From Neonectria sp. B-13 (Eukaryota > Ascomycota > Sordariomycetes > Hypocreales > Nectriaceae), in assembly GCA_002682825.1 (NCBI GenBank), contig NOKP01000002.1, positions 935,132 through 999,131 of the forward strand: 64,000 bases of DNA, in the 5' to 3' direction. Below, piece after piece: positions 1-11,544 of this stretch. A program made the translations under genes and the position numbers. The stretch's first letter is position 1. Each line of letters opens with the position of its first letter. Below the pieces are notes generated by a model. The model did not search any database. It was not told where the DNA came from and saw only the letters and a program-made list of their open reading frames with translations.

Positions 1-2141
1 TTGACTGGCGGTTCCGCAAAGTACTTGTTGAGTTCGTTGACCGGGCTACCGGACGGTGGAGCAGGAGATGCATAGAAAGAGCTGGGGATCCCGTCTAACG
101 CGTCGCCATCCTCCTGGAACATCATGGACTGCTGAGCAGCCTGACTCGGCGGCCACCAGCGTTGGTAAAAGTCCTCGAACTGCAGTTGAATCGTGTCGGC
201 CTCATTCTTATCCCTCTTCAAAAAGTGGACATACTTTAATCGAAGCCCAGGGTGCAGGATGAGGGCGGCCCAATAGACTGGCGTTTGGTGCAGTGGCTTT
301 CTGTAGTGGTCCAACTTGGCAACGGCGAGGTCGAGCGACTTGATCAGATGCGGACGCCAGCGGTTGTTGGTCTGGTATTGGTCATCATACGAGTCCATTG
401 ACGCGAAATTTAGCTGTGACTGGGCTTGCTGTGACTGGGCTTGCTGTGACTGGGCTTGCTGTGACTGGGCTTGCTGTGACTGGGCTTGCTGTGACTGGGC
501 TTGCTGTGACTGGGCTTGCTGTGACTGGGCTTGCTGTGACTCGGATTGGCAGGAGAGGTGGGAAGAGACAGTGTGGTAGCTCTGCATGACCAAGGAAATG
601 GACGCAGGCTTGCGATCTTCGAATAACTTGGATTGCGCCAAAAATGGACGCAAGATGCTCTCCGTCGTTGACAAACATGCCCAGTCGGCGGGGCTCAGGA
701 CGTCTCCTTCAGGGATGTGACTTAATGAACCGGCATCCCGGCGGCTGTGTGTGCAAAAGCGGTCGATGACGGCCTGTAGTTTCAGGGCCCGCTCGACCAT
801 GAGATAGATTGTGCTCCATTCGCCTTGCTGGTCAGGCCGCAGTTTAGCATCGCTCGGTACATCCAATACGGCAGTTTCAGTATCGTTGTGTCCTGCGTGG
901 TGGAGCATGACGCTGAAGAGATCACGGCGCTGCGGCGATTGGCGAATAGATTGGATGACAATGTGGAGTTTGCCAATGGGCCCGTGGGCACGCCATGCCG
1001 CGTCGTAGTCATCCGGGTGTGAAGCGCTGGCGTTGCGCTGGGCGTCGAAGAGAAACGACTTCGCAACCAGCTCGAGGATGTGGCCCCAACACTGGAGGCG
1101 GCGGTCGCGAACTTCTTGGTCGATTGCCCGAGGCAAGGTGGAAGGGCTCATGAACTGCAGAAAGTGCGCGATGCAAGTCGTATTCGACTCGGCGGTGTCG
1201 AGCGTGAAGCACCCGATGCGGTTCCACGAGAGAGCAAAGTCGGTGCAGACTTGGCGCAGCAATAGAGCCATGTTTTCGCCAGAGGGACTGCCTTCCAGCT
1301 GCCGGCATCCAAGGATCCTTGTTGTGGAGAGCTTCTTGGAGTCGATGAAGTGGCCCAGTACTCCAAGAATGGCATATCCGTTGGGCGAGGACCAGAGATC
1401 GAAGGTGAGGTTGATGACTGATGCAGCTGTGCGGAGCTGCTCCTTGATGAGCTCCTTCTTTTCCTTGTATTGCGACAGAAGCCAATTCTTAATCGTCGTC
1501 GAGCTGGACGGCAAGGCTTGCTGGATGACCTCGGGAGGTGTAAGCAGTAAGGTGCGGAAATGGCCGTGGGAGATGACACTGAAGGGAATGGCAGCCGAGA
1601 CTATCCATTCGAGGAGGCATTCTTGAAAGGCCTTGACTGTGCCAGCCACCAAGGGCTTAGAAGGCCCTGATTTGGAGGCGGGGGCAGATTTCAGCGCAGC
1701 CAAAGCAGAAGAAGCCTGTGTTTGGGCGACGGGCAGAGACGGTTTTGGCTCGGCGGGGCCGTTGTCGGTGTTCCTGTCGATGCGATGGGTGTTGCGAAGG
1801 TGCGAAGAAGCAGACGAGGTCGCATCCTCACACTTGAAGAGCCCATCGCCGAGGGCGCCCTTCTTGTCGCAAGCGTGACAGAGCCAAAAGTGCGTGCCGA
1901 CGGCGTGGCTGGGCGAGCCCTGGACCAACACGAGGCAGAAGCCGTGCTGGAAGACCCACGAGCGACGGGGCACGCGTTTCCAGCACCACTCTTCCAGCAC
2001 GAACTTGTATTTCCCGCGCCGCAGCTTGGGGAGGTCGTCGAGCGCCATGTCGGGACGCGGCGCCGGCGCCGTCAGCGTCTCTAGTTGGTTCGCGATGGAG
2101 GGGTTCCGAGAGTTACGGGGGTTGTCGCCTGCGTCTGACAT
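1..2141 (-). CDS. hAT-family transposase (Restless-like), 3' part outside window
   Basis: From an ATG at 2141 the minus strand stays open for 713 codons to the left edge with no stop and no need for an intron. This is a cut-and-paste DNA transposase. Near residues 85-125 a BED-like zinc finger is visible (CHAC, then H-x4-H in SHLRNTHRID). It is followed by hAT-typical blocks: LTFDLWSSPNGYAILG, CFTLDTAESNTT and LQCWGHILELVAKSF, the last matching the usual RC-x-GHI-x-LV block. At the window edge the sequence NELNKYFAEPP begins what looks like the C-terminal hAT dimerisation region, so perhaps 100 residues are missing. A Q/S-rich tandem repeat interrupts the catalytic region. The lack of stops over 2.1 kb suggests a young or still active copy. 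Terminal inverted repeats and target duplication could not be assigned because one end is outside. Confidence 0.85.
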   Translation of the reverse strand, partial: MSDAGDNPRNSRNPSIANQLETLTAPAPRPDMALDDLPKLRRGKYKFVLEEWCWKRVPRRSWVFQHGFCLVLVQGSPSHAVGTHFWLCHACDKKGALGDGLFKCEDATSSASSHLRNTHRIDRNTDNGPAEPKPSLPVAQTQASSALAALKSAPASKSGPSKPLVAGTVKAFQECLLEWIVSAAIPFSVISHGHFRTLLLTPPEVIQQALPSSSTTIKNWLLSQYKEKKELIKEQLRTAASVINLTFDLWSSPNGYAILGVLGHFIDSKKLSTTRILGCRQLEGSPSGENMALLLRQVCTDFALSWNRIGCFTLDTAESNTTCIAHFLQFMSPSTLPRAIDQEVRDRRLQCWGHILELVAKSFLFDAQRNASASHPDDYDAAWRAHGPIGKLHIVIQSIRQSPQRRDLFSVMLHHAGHNDTETAVLDVPSDAKLRPDQQGEWSTIYLMVERALKLQAVIDRFCTHSRRDAGSLSHIPEGDVLSPADWACLSTTESILRPFLAQSKLFEDRKPASISLVMQSYHTVSSHLSCQSESQQAQSQQAQSQQAQSQQAQSQQAQSQQAQSQQAQSQQAQSQLNFASMDSYDDQYQTNNRWRPHLIKSLDLAVAKLDHYRKPLHQTPVYWAALILHPGLRLKYVHFLKRDKNEADTIQLQFEDFYQRWWPPSQAAQQSMMFQEDGDALDGIPSSFYASPAPPSGSPVNELNKYFAEPPV
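415..540. repeat. 15-bp in-frame minisatellite inside the hAT transposase
   Basis: Eight perfect head-to-tail copies of TGTGACTGGGCTTGC run from 415 to 534, followed by a partial ninth copy that diverges after 540. Because the unit is 15 bp it keeps the reading frame; on the minus strand it encodes repeated SQQAQ, a glutamine/serine-rich insert between the catalytic blocks. Perfect identity of the copies indicates recent expansion, so copy number probably varies between strains. Confidence 0.95.
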
Positions 2142-2530
2142 GGCGATGGGAACAAAAAGAGGGCAAAAAAAGACATCTAAATCGGGGTGTCAAAGCGGAG
2201 ACACCATTCATAGGCGGGGGCATCCAACGGCTTCAACGACTCCGTAACTGCGGTGGTGATGTGGAAAGCTGCGAGTTGGGTGCCTTCAGCTTGCATGTTT
2301 GGGTTGGCGGGGAGATTGTCCTGCCGGGGTTTTGCCATATTGTCGCGTTTCTTTTGCTTGAGAGTCACGATCCGACGCTCCGAACAAGCCCGATCAGCCA
2401 TCCATCTCTGTGTGTCGTGATTATTGACAAAACTTACTCTTAATGGCACACGCTCATATCATGACCTACTGACTAATACCCATGCGTTGCTTAAACTCAC
2501 CAGTCAGTATGAAACCTGTGAAAATAAATA
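2142..2530. other. Spacer between hAT transposase and HET gene 1
   Basis: This 389-bp stretch holds the presumed 5' flank of the transposon and the 3' flank of the HET gene. A minus-strand open frame of 90 codons (2449-2177) is present but resembles no family I know and is not supported by any motif. I could not identify a terminal inverted repeat. Confidence 0.5.
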
Positions 2531-4577
2531 CTAGAATATCTTCATCGTCCTAGCCGCCAAGTTATCTCGCCACGCCGTGACAGAATCATTCTTTGCCTTG
2601 AACAACTCCTCATAATCTTCCTCCTTCATCTCCAATGACTTGTCAATCGAGGTCTCATCTATCGTCGCACTGAGGGAGAAAAGCCCTGCTCTAAGAAACT
2701 GGTCGGGTTCTACCTCGCGAACTAATATCCCCCAAATCTGGGATCTCTTCACATCCCAACAAACGCACAATGCTGAGACAGGACATTTGCTGCCATCAAA
2801 CGCCTCGAACTCGGGGTCGGGAATGGTCGAGAAAGTCGTTGATAAAGATAAATGTGCCGGAACCTTGAAACAATGTGTCGTTGGGTTGTCGTGGGACCTC
2901 AGGTCGGTAAAACCAAACAGGCATTGGTCTGGCAGGATACGCCCACGGACTTGAATGAATCCAGATGCAACTGTGCCGTACTGAAGTGCTTGGTGAACTG
3001 GTTTGACCTCATGTTCCAGAACTTGAAAACCTTCATCAACTCGACAGGATCTCGTAGAGATGTAGTGAAATTCGCCAAACGGGATAGACGCCCAAGACCA
3101 CGACGGAGCAAAGTACCCAGAAGGTCGCTTCCGTAAGGTACCACGCTCTTGCCACCACATTAGATCAAGCCAAATGGAGCCTTTCCAACAGCCGGCGAGG
3201 TAAACATCCTTCAGAATGGCGCCGAAACGTTCCGCAATACCTGCCAGAGCTGGCAGGCGATCGGAAGGAATAGTCAATGAACTGCCCATGTAGCATTGCA
3301 CTAGGGCACTCCAGATTTGGTGAGGAGCCTCCTGGGCTGCTTTAGGGGTAGGGGATATGAGCTCATGGAATCTCTGTCGACTCCAGCACGAGATGGGAGA
3401 GGAAGCGAACCCATCCGTGGGGTTATCATCGGATCGACAAACCCAGGTGGTTCTCAGCTCGCCGAAGTCGAGGATTCGAGGCGAGAGAATGAACTCTTGA
3501 AATGCCCATGCCCGGGTGCTCAGAGGATCGACATAGGTCTGAGAGCCAGCCTCTTCAATCAACACGACCGATCCCATCTTCCCATCTTTGCATTTGTATG
3601 GAATCCGAAACCCGGAAGATCGATCGCCTGCACCGAAGGGATCCCGAGGGTGCAGGAAACCTTCATCTACGCTCTTTGCCCTGCTAGCCATTATTGCGAC
3701 ATATGAGCTCTGGTAAATGCTTGCCATTCTGCCAATCTCAACGGCCATGTCCTCTGCATCGTCCTGAATAATGCAAAGGGCGTCCACCCACATATATCTA
3801 AGACCGAGTTCGCGACAACAACGGACAGCGTCTTTTAAGGTCTGAGGCAAAGTATCGGTGGCGAATGATAGTTGGGAGAGTCGCACTTGAGATTTCGTGA
3901 GAGTGATTTGCTGCGGACCACCCCAGCAATATGACAAGACAGCGTACGGGGCGGGGGAGACATCTTTCCGAATATGGATGTTTCTTCCCGAAGATGATAT
4001 TTCGATAACCCTCGTTGGCATGTACGAATCGAGTGGGTTTGCACAAGCTGGATGATTCTGGAGGCATTCCTCGATCCATTTACTCGCGAGACCAAATGCC
4101 TTGTCAGACGCGGGATGCAAGTTTGGAGGCCGCTGAGGCACCTCATGAGCTACGGTGCTTTCTACAGGCTCATATTAGATAAGGGATCCAACAGGTGGAT
4201 TTTTCTGTCGAACCTTCTTCCGCCATGTAAGTGAAAAATGCATGCGTATACGATTGATAGTCAAGTGTGATAACGATAGAGTTCGGCTCTGTGTCGTCCT
4301 GGTCAGGAGGGACGCGGCTGATGACGGTATCGCCCGAAATTTCTCCCTCGCCGGAGGGGAGCTTTTCGTAAAGATACTCTGCAAAAGCACATCCATCTTT
4401 GGCCATTTGAGCAAGCTCTGAGAGAGTGATTGGCTCCTTGTCAACAGGCCATAGTCTCCATCCATGATCGCTCCTTGGGCTGTCGATGGTTAGGAGTGGG
4501 CGGGGCTCATCGGAGCCACGGATGAGGAACCTCGTCTGACAGTGGGTGCAGCAGTGAGCAGTCTTAGAGGGAGGCAT
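2531..4577 (-). CDS. HET-domain protein 1
   Basis: Heterokaryon-incompatibility (HET) proteins are fungal allorecognition factors that can trigger cell death when unlike strains fuse. The model has two exons, 4577-4214 and 4161-2531, with a 52-nt intron (branch-like CTAAT, acceptor CTGTAG). The spliced length is exactly 665 codons, giving 664 aa. Exon 1 carries the cysteine-rich N-terminus common in this family (CCTHCQTRF, then MAKDGCAFAEYL). Exon 2 carries the HET core: PYAVLSYCWGG, LPQTLKDAVRCCRELGL, YMWVDALCIIQDD, EIGRMASIYQSSYVAIMAS and later STRAWAFQEFILSPRIL. No NACHT or repeat domain follows. The exact donor is weak (GTTCGA), so the junction is the least certain part. The HET assignment itself is firm. 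Confidence 0.88.
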
Positions 4578-5551
4578 TCTGCACGAGGTTGGCTGTCTTG
4601 TTTGCGAAAAAAAGAGTTAAAGAAAGTGGCTTGTCTGTCAATCAGGTTACGTTGCTGAGAGGCCTCACTGCTGACCCGCAAATGTTTGTGCTGATGCCTA
4701 AATGGCTGGGTATAATTGGATTGTCATACTGCTACTTGAACGCCGTTTCATAGCGTCACGTGTTTGAAAACAAATTACTATTAGGGCTTAGATCATTTCC
4801 ACAGAGGCTGAAGCGCATCAGGAGGCAAACGATGGCATATAGAGCTCTGCCAATACCAGTATTGTGGATCCGAATGGTCCAGGAATCCAGCAAAGCGTGG
4901 TCCCGTAGGGCAGTGGAGACACCGTAGTGGTAACTATATCGAGACCCTTTGAGGATAGGTGCGATTTTGTGCGCAAAGGACAGAAACATATGCAAGTTGC
5001 AGATCGCGAAAGCACATATGGGTATGGCTCGTCTTCAGTCGTATGTCAGTTTCTAAAAGAAGAGGCAGTGTTGACATATAGTCTCGCGGAAGGATGGTGG
5101 AGTCAAGGACCAGGGAGACAAGGGAAGTTTTCTCTTATTTGCCTGTTGTAATTGTCAAATATGTCTTTACGCTGTCTATCTAGGTTCGATTTTATGCTTA
5201 GGAAGTGGCTCCAGAACGTGATGGTTTAGGTTTCTGTTTATTCTAAGAGACTATGCTCAAGCACGAGAGCGACAGCAAATGCATTGACAGTTGTTCTAAC
5301 TGAGCCTAAATTGTCTAGCTGCTCTTGACGTGCAGTCTGATCACCCCTGAGCTTATTCATGTTCTTCCCTTCATTTCGCAGCGGTTCCGAAGTTAGGACA
5401 ATTCTATTCTTCACCGCACTTGCCAAGAACCATTACAGTCCGAGAGTACGACAACGTGACAAGACCCAATTGAAGTAAGTGTAATAAGATGTTAGTTCAA
5501 AGAACATCCTGTTCGTTAAATGTACGGAAAGGCTGACTATTCAATTACAAA
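4578..5551. other. Intergenic, no gene seen
   Basis: About 970 bp upstream of HET gene 1 and downstream of the DUF3292 gene. Only short unconvincing open frames occur on either strand; no tRNA, repeat or conserved protein fragment was recognised. Confidence 0.6.
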
Positions 5552-7650
5552 CTACCACGCCTCCCACATCTGAGAACCCATTGAAATTAGGCGGTTAAAG
5601 AGTTGATCCCTTAATACCACCGCCGTCAAATGTAATTCCGTACCATCTTTCGTTGTGATGTCCAACCCATCCATAATTTCTTTATTCATGGCCCACCCGA
5701 CAATAATCTTGGTCTTCCAGCCAAGTCCGCCGATTTTCTTCAGTTCTGCAATCTCGCCAAGCGTCACGGTCCACGATGGCTCCACATCGTCGGAGTTGGG
5801 CGTCCAGCTCAAGGCGGGAGTGGTCGCAGTGGCCGTGATGTACGCATGGCCTTTCTTGCCGTTGCATCGTGCTGGGAATCGAATCGGTCCGGTTTCTGGA
5901 TCGGGTGCTGAACCTTTGACTACTCCCAGTCTCTTCTTCGCTTGCGGCGCGCCAGCTTTGGCGATTGCTTTGTCTGCGGCTAGGGCAGTCTGTATGCCGC
6001 CCTTTGCCGTGTTTCGGAAAAGAGCGATGAGACGGTGGGACTTTTTGTGCTTTTTCTTGTCATCTTCAGCGTCTTCTTCAGGATCTTCTGGAAATGGCTC
6101 GGGCTGAACAGCCGCTTCAATCTCCGCGTCTGTGGCTCCTAGTGATGCTGTTAGCCATGCAAGCGTGTGAAACTAGCTGGAGTCTTACCTAGGTGATCTA
6201 AATCTTGTCCAGCAGTTGCATGGGCCTCAACCGGAGGTGGCGTGTCCGTCGAAGGGGGAGGAGGAATAGGCGCCTTGTTCCTCTCGCCAATCCGGAGCAA
6301 GGTAATCGTGAGCTGTGCGTTTGTCGGAACGCCTCGCAAGATGGTGTTTTGAAGCTCGACGTATTTCTGCCATCGCGGATAGGTCCTGTTGGCAAACTGC
6401 ACCATTCTGGTAATGATTGGGTCTCCGAAAAACCCAAAGCCACAGCCAAATCCCATTCCCTTCATAGCAGCGTAAGGCGATGTAAAGTACGATCCCAGCA
6501 AAACTGGAACAAAAACAGAGGCAAGGATTAGTTTTGGTCGATGGCGATGGAATGGCGCTGTTGCGCTCAGCACATTGCCGAACCGCTCCCAAGTATCCAC
6601 AAAGTCCGTAAGGAGGCGCATTAAAGGACGTGCTTTGGTCCAAATTGCATCTGAAACCGGCTTCTTGGTCCTATCCTGTTCATGCGAGGGATCGTTGCCG
6701 CCTGCTTGGTCTTTGGCGTCGCTGACCATCTCAGTGAGCTCAACTGGGTCTGGTGCTGGGCTGTCGTCATCTGGATCGCCTTGTGGATGTTTCCCGGCAG
6801 CAGTACCAACGATGATCTAGGTATTTGTTAGCTATGCAAGCCCCAAGAGTTCACTATTGACGCTTACACCGGAACATACCGTCGCAATGCTAGTCACAAA
6901 ATTGCGGGCTTCCTGCTCGACCGCTTCGCCTTGGTGCTTCTCCGGGGCACCAGTAACCGAGTCTTCGGATGCGAGGACTCCAGCTGCTGGCTTTTGTACG
7001 CCTCCCGTCTTTGAGTCGATGAGGGCTGCAGGTGCTGGTGGGAAGCAAAACATCCGTGACTCCTCTGAAAGAATCAAGACGATGGCAAAAATGGCCAGAG
7101 AGGGAAGCAAGAAGTCGAGGAGCCAAGCCACAGCGTACACGGCGAGAAAACAAGACGTCCTCTGGTACTCTCCCCAGGACCGGAGGCGAACAATATGCTT
7201 CCAGAAAGAAAACAGACTGACAAGAACGACCATGTAGAAGCGCTCCAGCTGAGCGCGCAGCTTCTCGGGAGAGAATTCCTCCTCTTCCGCGATAGTAAGA
7301 TCCAATGTGCCTAGCGGCGGCTCCGCGAGGCTTTTGACATGGAATATTTGCTTGTCAAATCTTCGAATCAATGTCCACAGCTCCTCATTGTCTAAGCCTC
7401 CGACTAAAGGAACGGGGATATTTTTGACGTGGTCATTCCAACCGAGATCCTTGACTTCAATTTCTCCATGCTCGATTTGAGCGGCGCCTCTTTCTCCCGC
7501 AAGGTCGTTGCCATTAGCACTCTCATCGGCGAGAGCATGGCTTGCTGTTGGTATTTCTTCTTCTTGAGTTTCTAAGATTTCTGGCTCACTCGCTGAGCTG
7601 AAATCGGAGAGCCGTTGGAACGACCCTTCGTTTGCTGGATTCTCAGCCAT
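5552..7650 (-). CDS. DUF3292 family membrane protein
   Basis: I assemble three exons (7650-6880, 6816-6189, 6138-5552) with introns of 63 and 50 nt that have GTATGT and GTAAGA donors and CTAG acceptors. The spliced frame gives 661 aa, the usual size of this fungal family of unknown function. The N-terminus is acidic and Glu-rich. Hydrophobic segments follow: YMVVLVSLFSFWKHIV, then CFLAVYAVAWLLDFLLPSLAIFAIVLIL, and in the second exon LILASVFVPVLLGSYF. A Lys-rich stretch (DDKKKHKKSHR) precedes a C-terminal globular region (PSWTVTLGEIAELKK, ending GSQMWEAW) that looks like a PH/GRAM-type fold, which may suggest membrane-lipid contact. It appears to be a housekeeping-like gene between two HET genes. 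The family call rests on memory of the pattern, not a search. Confidence 0.75.
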
Positions 7651-8499
7651 GTCTGCGTCGATTGCCTGCAGGGTTCAGGCGATGAGAATAGAAAACCGAC
7701 AGGGTATTCTGGTGGAACTCGCCGAATATCGTTTCTTTCATAGTATTTGTCTAAAACCTGTATTTTTGATGGCGTTTAGTGCTAGAATGCCACTGACGTC
7801 AACCATTGTAGCTCCGTCTTAATGCTGTGGCCAGTTGGCGATGAGAAGCGAATCATTGACGTCATGAGCAACGAAGTGCGAGATACTGATCAAATTCACA
7901 CAATAGGCAGTTCGGCAGTCCACTGAATATGCATATTCTAAGACATTAATCACCTGTAATGAGGCATAGCTATTTGACTTATTCTTCACCCAACTTAGAA
8001 TTTGTTATGAAAAATGTAGTAACTAACTTTTACGCTTTCTTTGGTCACGTTTCAACATGCACCATTGAACTTATGATGAACCGTTGAAGTAATTAAGTGT
8101 TGCTACTCTGCCAGACACTGCTGGGATATTTATTTCCACGGAACTTAATAATAACTACACTACGCCGGACGAGGATTTTGCTTAAACCTAGAATTCTGAG
8201 AACATTCCAACATTTGATCTAGCTTGCGTAGGAACATGCCGTGAGCAGAGGAAATGGAGTACCGCCCAAGCTCAGATTTGACTAGATTTGAACATTATTC
8301 GTCATGTTCTTTTACCATACGGCCGTGTGTTCGTACTTACTCGACCATCAGTGACGCGCGTAACAGTCTGCCTGGCAGAAATGAATTGCGGGCACTCTAG
8401 TGATTGGCTACCGCGCCCTTGCACCGGATCTTGGCTTTTTGGCCTTGCCTCAACCTCGACCCTCGCACTGCACCTTGACTAAAAACGAATTTCAGTTCG
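7651..8499. other. Divergent intergenic region between DUF3292 gene and HET gene 2
   Basis: This 850-bp stretch must hold both promoters, since the flanking genes diverge. It is AT-richer than the coding regions around it. I see no RNA gene or repeat. Confidence 0.55.
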
Positions 8500-10669
8500 A
8501 TGGAGCGACTCCGTCGTTTGTTCCAGAAGAAAGTACACTTTGAGTGCAAGTACTGTCAGGATCTACAGGATGGAGCAGTGCGAATTTCTGCCTCAGAGCT
8601 CCTTCAAGGCACCTTAGCTGGCTGCCCCGCATGTCAATTGCTCTATCAATCAGTCAGTCCTGCAGATTTAAGCGATCCAAGGTTCGACTTAGTGCATATC
8701 CGATCATTTCATGACTCGATGGTCTCCCACACTTTCGATCCGAAGTCCGAGGCTATGTCTCGCCAGTTGTGCCTAGAGGATGGTAATTAAGTTGGTTCCT
8801 AGAACGGGGCATAAATAGAATTGTATCCCTGACGTTGTAATTATTAGGTTTCGAAAAAGGACGCTGGTTCAGCGGCCCTTTGTATTCCGCTACGGCAACA
8901 TATGCCCCAGTTGAGCGTTCACTAGAGTTCTTCAGTCTAGAAGGTCAGTTCTGCTATTACGCAGTATCTTTTCCCAGTGTTCTGATGAACCAGGGGAGTC
9001 TAAGTAAAAAATAGGGAGCGCTTCGCCTTGGCCTTTCATCAACACTGAGAGATCAGTAGCAGCAGTCGCAGATACCCCTGAATGTCTCAAGCTTATCAAA
9101 ACCTGGGTCTCAGACTGCGACCGGAAACACCCAGGCTGCAAGAAACTCAGGTCTACAACCCTCCCTGATCGAGTCGTCTTTGTCGGCTCCGGAGCAGATC
9201 CGCACCTCGTTGAACCTCAAGGTACTCGGGCAAAGTACATCGCCTTAAGCCATCGCTGGGGCGGCGATGTGTCACTACAGTTGAAGAAGAACACGCTCAA
9301 TGAATTCAAGCGATGTATTCCATTCTCTCACTTCCCAAAGACATTCCAGGACGCCATAAGTATATGTCGAGCACTGGCAGTTGACTATATCTGGATAGAC
9401 TCCATTTGCATCATACAGGACTCGAAGGAAGACTGGGAGATCCAAGGATCCAAGATGGGCCAAGTGTATGCCGATTGCTTGCTTACTATAGCAGCAGACG
9501 CCGCGGAGAACTGCCACGCGGGGTTTATAAAGACCTCTGAACGGCAGGATATGAGGAAGAAGACCCGAAAGCTAGTCTGTCACGGCCCTAAAGGTGAAAA
9601 GGGCGAGGTTTTAATTAGACCGTTGAGAGAATTTGGGAGTATGGGTGGATTTGGACGGCACTATGACAATTGGGAGCGCGAAGATCTTCAGCCGTCGCAG
9701 AGATTGACAGAGGAAGGCAGCTATCTGCTGAGACGCGGTTGGGTGTTGCAGGAAACACTACTACCTCGGCGTGTTCTTCATTTCCTGCCGGATGAAGTTA
9801 CATGGAGATGTCTCTCGGCGTCTCGGTGTGAATGCAAGCTTCGACCACACGACAAAGTTGCACATGCCCCTCTTGATTTGGAAGAACCCAGAGAGATCAA
9901 CACTAAGGATCTGAAAACGTACTGGAAGGAAATAGTTGAACAGTACACGCGACGGCAGCTTACTTTCCCCTCGGATAGACTGGTAGCTGTGGCAGGATTG
10001 GCCAGCCGTGCTCACTCCGTCAGTCCAAACGTCGACTATTACGCGGGACTGTGGTCTGATGCTCTACCATCCACGCTTCTTTGGGTAGTTTACCGCGCGG
10101 TCGAACTCGAACGTCATTCACTCTACGCCAGTGACCGTATTAAGCCGTCTATCGCCCCCACCTGGTCCTGGGCCAGTATCACAGGCCACGCTACATATGT
10201 CTTTTGGGCGCGAAGCTTTGGGCGCGGGAAGTGGGCAAACAGTGCTCCTGATCTGACAGATATTCATATTCATTGTATGTCTTCGGGGCAGAATAAGTAC
10301 GGCAATGTCAGCGACGCGAGGTTGACGGCGATAGGTTATCTTTGCAAGATACATCTTTGGTTGACGGGCGGATCTAGATGGCATTACCCGTTCAAGATGA
10401 AGGCCCAGGAGTGCGATGGCAAGGCCAGCAAGGCACTTGGCCTCTTTTACCCTGATATAGATGAGTTTCTGGAGAGCTTGCAAGCGAGTGGTGAACAAGG
10501 AACGGCAATGACGGTGGTCAGCGTCTATGAGTCTCGGATGTTCCTTGTATTGAGACAGATCAGAAAGGACGAATTGGTTTTTGAGAGAGTAGGGGTATTG
10601 TACTGCGATGAAATGGAGGCAGTGGCCCTCCCAGAGTGGGGACGCAGACAACGGTTTACCCTGGTCTGA
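8500..10669 (+). CDS. HET-domain protein 2
   Basis: Three exons are inferred: 8500-8782, 8848-8943 and about 9057-10669. The introns are 65 nt (GTAATT...TTATTAG) and about 113 nt (GTCAGT...GATCAG; an acceptor six bases later is equally in frame). The spliced length is 664 codons including stop, 663 aa. Exon 1 has a Cys-rich start (FECKYCQDLQ, GCPACQLLYQS). Exon 3 carries KLIKTWVSDCDRKHPGC, then the HET core: AKYIALSHRWGG, FPKTFQDAISICRALAV, YIWIDSICIIQDSKEDW, MGQVYADCLLTIAADAA, LLRRGWVLQETLLPRRVLHF. This arrangement is the common HET-only architecture, with no NACHT or WD repeats. The gene is separate in sequence from HET gene 1 (different motif spellings), so it is not a recent tandem copy. 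Confidence 0.88.
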
Positions 10670-11544
10670 GCCCATGCACAAAGATACTTCGCTGTTCCGC
10701 CGCAGACTGATATTTACTCACGGGATGAGGTAGAATTATTCTTCCTATCAGATTGCCTGCTTTGTGGCCTACGTTGCTTATAACATTAATCTGGTATAGG
10801 TCACTATTGTTTCTTTTGCTTGGGTGGTTTGATATCGACGCCCGGGGGAGCCAGCTGCTCAGATTTCCATTGAGTTTGAAGGATAAATGAATGATCAGCT
10901 TGAACAGGTAGACCAGCTGGACATGTTGGAAGCTGCGTCATAGCCGATATATCACAGGAATAAACAGAATTCGGATGAGTCTTATATCGCGCGGGAGTAG
11001 TTCGAAAGGTCGCTTGATAAAGTGTCAAAGTGTTTCTTCCAACGAACGCCTCACCGCCTTCCACCTGTAGTAGAGCGAGCTGTTCCCGGCTTCACGCGTT
11101 GCTCATCTGCTGCCGTTCCTGAGGTTGTCGTTGGAACCTATGATGGAGATCGTCCTTCCAAAATTGCACCGCCGCTATCCGGACGTTGCCTGGGACTTTG
11201 AGGGCATCACGGCTTTGAACCCGACGCGGCCGAGTGGGTCGGAGGAGGCAGATGAGACGTAGAACCTCGGAGATAACCCGCAAGTTTTGGACTCAACGCC
11301 AATCTCAGCTTTCCACCTTGCGGGTCGGCAGCTGGTAAAGTTCATAAAAACCATGAAGAAACTTTGGATGGCCGTTTGATGGAACTTGTGTGGTGACGAC
11401 ATTGCGGCCAAAGAGGCTCTGCTTGAGGATATCATGGGCGACGAAGGGTGGAGATAGAAAGCTGTGATGTACAACCGCGTGTGAAATTGACCACGTAGCC
11501 TCGTCATAGTAATTCTTCAGTGAGTCCAACTCGACCAGGTAGCC
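10670..11544 (-). other. Region with unrecognised minus-strand open frames
   Basis: Between HET gene 2 and the P450 the minus strand has several adjacent open frames. One runs 11529-11305 (starts MDSLKNYYDEATWSISHAV), one 11283-11092 (contains VPGNVRIAAVQFWKDD) and one 11064-10804 (ends PPKQKKQ). They could be exons of one small gene, for example joining after LPTRK at about 11310, or a decayed gene. I recognise no family and no catalytic motif. Spacing to the P450 stop is only 16 bp, so if expressed it would overlap the P450 3' UTR. Confidence 0.25.

Noticed and set aside
415..540. Short regular repeats that might suggest a CRISPR-like array
   Set aside because: The units are contiguous 15-mers without spacers and lie inside a coding frame; it is a minisatellite in a eukaryote.
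1033..1626. 197-codon plus-strand frame
   Set aside because: It is antisense to the hAT transposase, whose minus-strand frame carries all recognisable motifs.
2177..2449. 90-codon minus frame upstream of the transposase
   Set aside because: No domain or motif; probably transposon 5' flank or spacer.
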